Source of the DNA: Desulfovibrionaceae bacterium
Lineage (GTDB): Bacteria > Desulfobacterota > Desulfovibrionia > Desulfovibrionales > Desulfovibrionaceae
Direction of reading: 5' to 3'
DNA: 7,354 nucleotides
Assembly (NCBI GenBank): GCA_900770205.1
Contig: CAAGJV010000341.1
Location: forward strand, 1-7,354
The notes under the pieces were generated by a model, which saw only the letters and a list, made by a program, of their open reading frames with translations, had not been told where the DNA came from and did not search any database. Positions 5,822 to 7,354 of this stretch are shown here, in pieces. Positions within the stretch are counted from its first letter, which is position 1. Each line of letters opens with the position of its first letter. The position numbers and the translations under genes were made by a program.

Positions 5822-6973
5822 TTACTGGCCTATGACTTCATGATACGCATCCAGCGCCGTTTCCAGGTATGCTCCCGACGGCTTTTCCGGAAGACTCCAG
5901 GCAAGGGCATGCAGCCCTGCTGCGATGTCTGCCCAGTCTACCCAGCCCATATGGGCAAGCCTGAGCACCTTCTCCTTCAGGTCTCCCTGCCCTGCCGTGA
6001 GAATAACGCCGCAGTTCTTCATAGCATTCTTGACAATGGGCCCGGCGGGCATGGCATCCGGCATGCGAATGCTGGTCAGCCCCCAGGTGCAGCGCTCTTC
6101 ATTCTTTACAAAAAGCTCAAGTCCCATGGCGCTGATGCCGGCTCTGGCCATTTTTGTCAGCGCCCATTGCTTCTTATAAACATTTTCCATGCCGAATTCC
6201 TTCAGCAGGGTCAGCGCTTCGTGCAGGCCCACAAGCAGGCTTATGGGAGAGGTATAGTGCGTCTGATTCTTTTCGCAGCTTACTCTCTCCTGCAAGAGAT
6301 CAAAATAATAGCATTGCTGCCGTATTGTTTCCGCCTTGTTCCATGCACGCGGAGAAAGGGCAATAAAGGCCAGCCCGGGGGGAAGCATAAGCCCCTTCTG
6401 CGAACCGGTGATAAGGCAGTCTATCCCCCATTCATCCATGCAGACAGGAGAAATGGAAACAGCCGAAATGCCATCGGCAATGAGAAGCACATCGCGTTCG
6501 CGGGTAATGGCCGCAACTTCCTTCACAGGATGAAGAACCCCTGTGGACGTTTCCGATATCTGCATGAATACGCCGCGGATGGAGCTGTCGGCATCGAGAA
6601 TCGCTCTTATTTCCTCAGGGTCGAAGGATTCTCCGGCGCTCTTTTTCAGAACGACAGGCTCAAGCCCCCTGCTGGTAACAATATCCACCCAGCGGTTGCC
6701 GAAATATCCTGCCGTGACCACCAGAACTTTTTCCTTCGGTTCAAAAAGGTTGAAAGCCGCGGCGGTCATCCCGCCTGTTCCAGAACTGGCCAGGGGAATC
6801 ACCGGAGACTCCGTGCAGAAAAGCTCTTTCAGCATGCACTGATTCTCAGCCAGAATAGCCTTGAACGCATCCTTGCGATGATGAGGAAGCGGCCCGGCCA
6901 TGGCAAGGCGGATACGATCGGGAATAGGAGTCGGGCCGGGGGTAAGCATACGAACGCTCTGGAAAGAAACCAT
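5822..6973 (-). CDS. PLP-dependent class V aminotransferase (alanine-glyoxylate / serine-pyruvate type)
   Basis: This is a complete 383-aa cytoplasmic fold-type I aminotransferase that transfers an amino group between small amino acids and 2-oxo acids. Motifs in order: TPGPTP (11-16), PLPHHRKDAF (28-37, the usual G-H-R segment), the phosphate-binding SSGTGGM (63-69), HPV after ETSTGV (141-150), ADGIS with the pyridine-nitrogen Asp167, the Schiff-base Lys193 in GSQKGLMLPPG (190-200), and Arg338 in RLAHMG, which should hold the substrate carboxylate. Length and motif order match the alanine-glyoxylate aminotransferase family. The true donor and acceptor (Ala, Ser, Asp, glyoxylate, pyruvate) cannot be read from sequence. 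The start ATG has AAAGAGG (minus strand, 6987-6981) 7 nt upstream. A terminator separates it from the methyltransferase upstream, so it is probably transcribed alone. No clear promoter was identified in 6974-7036. Confidence 0.9.
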   Translation of the reverse strand: MVSFQSVRMLTPGPTPIPDRIRLAMAGPLPHHRKDAFKAILAENQCMLKELFCTESPVIPLASSGTGGMTAAAFNLFEPKEKVLVVTAGYFGNRWVDIVTSRGLEPVVLKKSAGESFDPEEIRAILDADSSIRGVFMQISETSTGVLHPVKEVAAITRERDVLLIADGISAVSISPVCMDEWGIDCLITGSQKGLMLPPGLAFIALSPRAWNKAETIRQQCYYFDLLQERVSCEKNQTHYTSPISLLVGLHEALTLLKEFGMENVYKKQWALTKMARAGISAMGLELFVKNEERCTWGLTSIRMPDAMPAGPIVKNAMKNCGVILTAGQGDLKEKVLRLAHMGWVDWADIAAGLHALAWSLPEKPSGAYLETALDAYHEVIGQ

Positions 6974-7036
6974 GGCAGAACCTCTTTGTTCGCAATATCA
7001 ACAATGATCAGAAAGATCACGCCGGTTACGGTATAG

Positions 7037-7071
7037 AAAAACACAGGCGGCGGCAACTTGCGAGCCGCCTG
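7037..7071 (-). terminator. Intrinsic terminator after the methyltransferase gene
   Basis: On the minus strand CAGGCGGC (7071-7064) pairs perfectly with GCCGCCTG (7051-7044). After a two-base GT, five Ts follow (7041-7037). It begins 16 nt after the stop codon of the leftward methyltransferase fragment. The repeated GGCGGC in the loop and upstream allows alternative registers. Confidence 0.75.
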
Positions 7072-7087
7072 CCGCCTTCTTTAAAAT

Positions 7088-7329
7088 TTATTCAGGAAAC
7101 TGGAAAAGAAAGGTTTTCAGATAGGCCGTTTCCGGCATAGCCGGGTGAATGGGGTGATCTGCCCCCTGAAAGCCCTGGAACAAAAGCCGGGCCATGCGCC
7201 GCCTTTTTCCTGCCGCACGGGTAACGATGCCGCGCAGATCCTCGGCCGCCAAATGGTGGGAGCAGGAGCATGTCATAAAAATTCCGCCCGGGCGCACAAG
7301 GTCGATCCCAAGCTCATTGACTCGCTGAT
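7088..7329 (-). CDS. rlmI: RlmI-type 23S rRNA (cytosine-C5) methyltransferase, C-terminal fragment
   Basis: This is the last ~80 codons of a class I SAM-dependent rRNA methyltransferase of the RlmI/RlmK-like family. E. coli RlmI methylates C1962 of 23S rRNA using S-adenosylmethionine. The fragment begins QRVNELGIDLVRPGG, continues into the motif TCSCSHHL (which contains the conserved cysteine region), and has ADHPIHPAMPETAYLK near the end, matching ADHP...PE..YLK in RlmI proteins. It stops at TAA (7090-7088). The reading frame is open right up to 7329, where adapter sequence begins, so the N-terminal PUA-like domain and most of the Rossmann fold are missing because of the contig end. A start at the GTG at 7297 would be wrong: homology continues upstream of it. 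The family is certain; the exact target base is inferred. Confidence 0.85.
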
Positions 7330-7354
7330 AGATCGGAAGAGCGTCGTGTAGGGA
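7330..7354. other. Illumina adapter remnant (not genomic)
   Basis: From 7330 the sequence reads AGATCGGAAGAGC followed by GTCGTGTAGGGA to the end. This is the reverse complement of the 3' part of the Illumina TruSeq universal adapter, a 25-base exact match from memory of the adapter. Read in one plus-strand frame it gives the familiar artefact tail DRKSVV. The first A (7330) could be genomic or the library A-tail. Everything after it should be excluded from annotation. Confidence 0.97.

Noticed and set aside
5804..7036. 410-codon open frame on the plus strand over the aminotransferase
   Set aside because: Antisense shadow of the class V aminotransferase, whose motifs and PLP lysine are clear on the minus strand.
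7145..7351. 68-codon plus-strand ORF ending in DRKSVV
   Set aside because: It is antisense to the rlmI-like fragment and its end is translated adapter sequence.

Overview
This window is mostly a conserved bacterial translation/transcription operon, read left to right: rimP (ribosome maturation) - nusA (transcription elongation/termination) - ylxR/rnpM (small RNA-binding protein) - infB (initiation factor IF2). After a convergent hairpin-rich gap come two leftward genes: a fold-type I PLP aminotransferase of the alanine-glyoxylate/serine-pyruvate type, and the 3' end of an RlmI-type 23S rRNA m5C methyltransferase. The base composition is moderate and the spacers are AT-rich. The very long IF2 (1054 aa, Ala/Lys/Pro then Arg/Asp/Gly-rich linker), the NusA with a single C-terminal helix-hairpin-helix repeat and the gene order fit a Gram-negative of the Desulfovibrionaceae type (Bilophila/Mailhella/Desulfovibrio relatives). 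That placement is inference by eye, not a search result.

Layout: 1-412 is a non-genic leader with several hairpins, a candidate sigma70 promoter (262-290), a 24-codon candidate leader ORF (300-374) and a strong intrinsic terminator (363-393) that lies only about 20 nt before rimP. rimP, nusA, ylxR and infB (413-5713) are packed tightly: rimP/nusA overlap by 4 nt, nusA/ylxR are 3 nt apart and ylxR/infB overlap by 8 nt. Each has its ribosome binding site in or at the end of the preceding gene, so they look like one transcript with translational coupling. The usual downstream genes of this operon (rbfA, truB, rpsO, pnp) do not follow infB. 5714-5821 holds two long inverted repeats between convergent genes. 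5822-6973 (minus) is the aminotransferase. 7037-7071 is a minus-strand terminator. 7088-7329 (minus) is the methyltransferase fragment.

The last 25 bases (7330-7354) are not genomic: they match the Illumina TruSeq universal adapter in reverse complement. The window therefore ends at an untrimmed contig end, and the methyltransferase is truncated by the assembly, not by biology.

The genes are ordinary housekeeping genes. The points worth a second look are the terminator/leader-ORF arrangement ahead of rimP (a possible attenuator controlling NusA and IF2), an in-frame Shine-Dalgarno plus ATG inside infB that could make a short IF2 isoform, and the adapter remnant.
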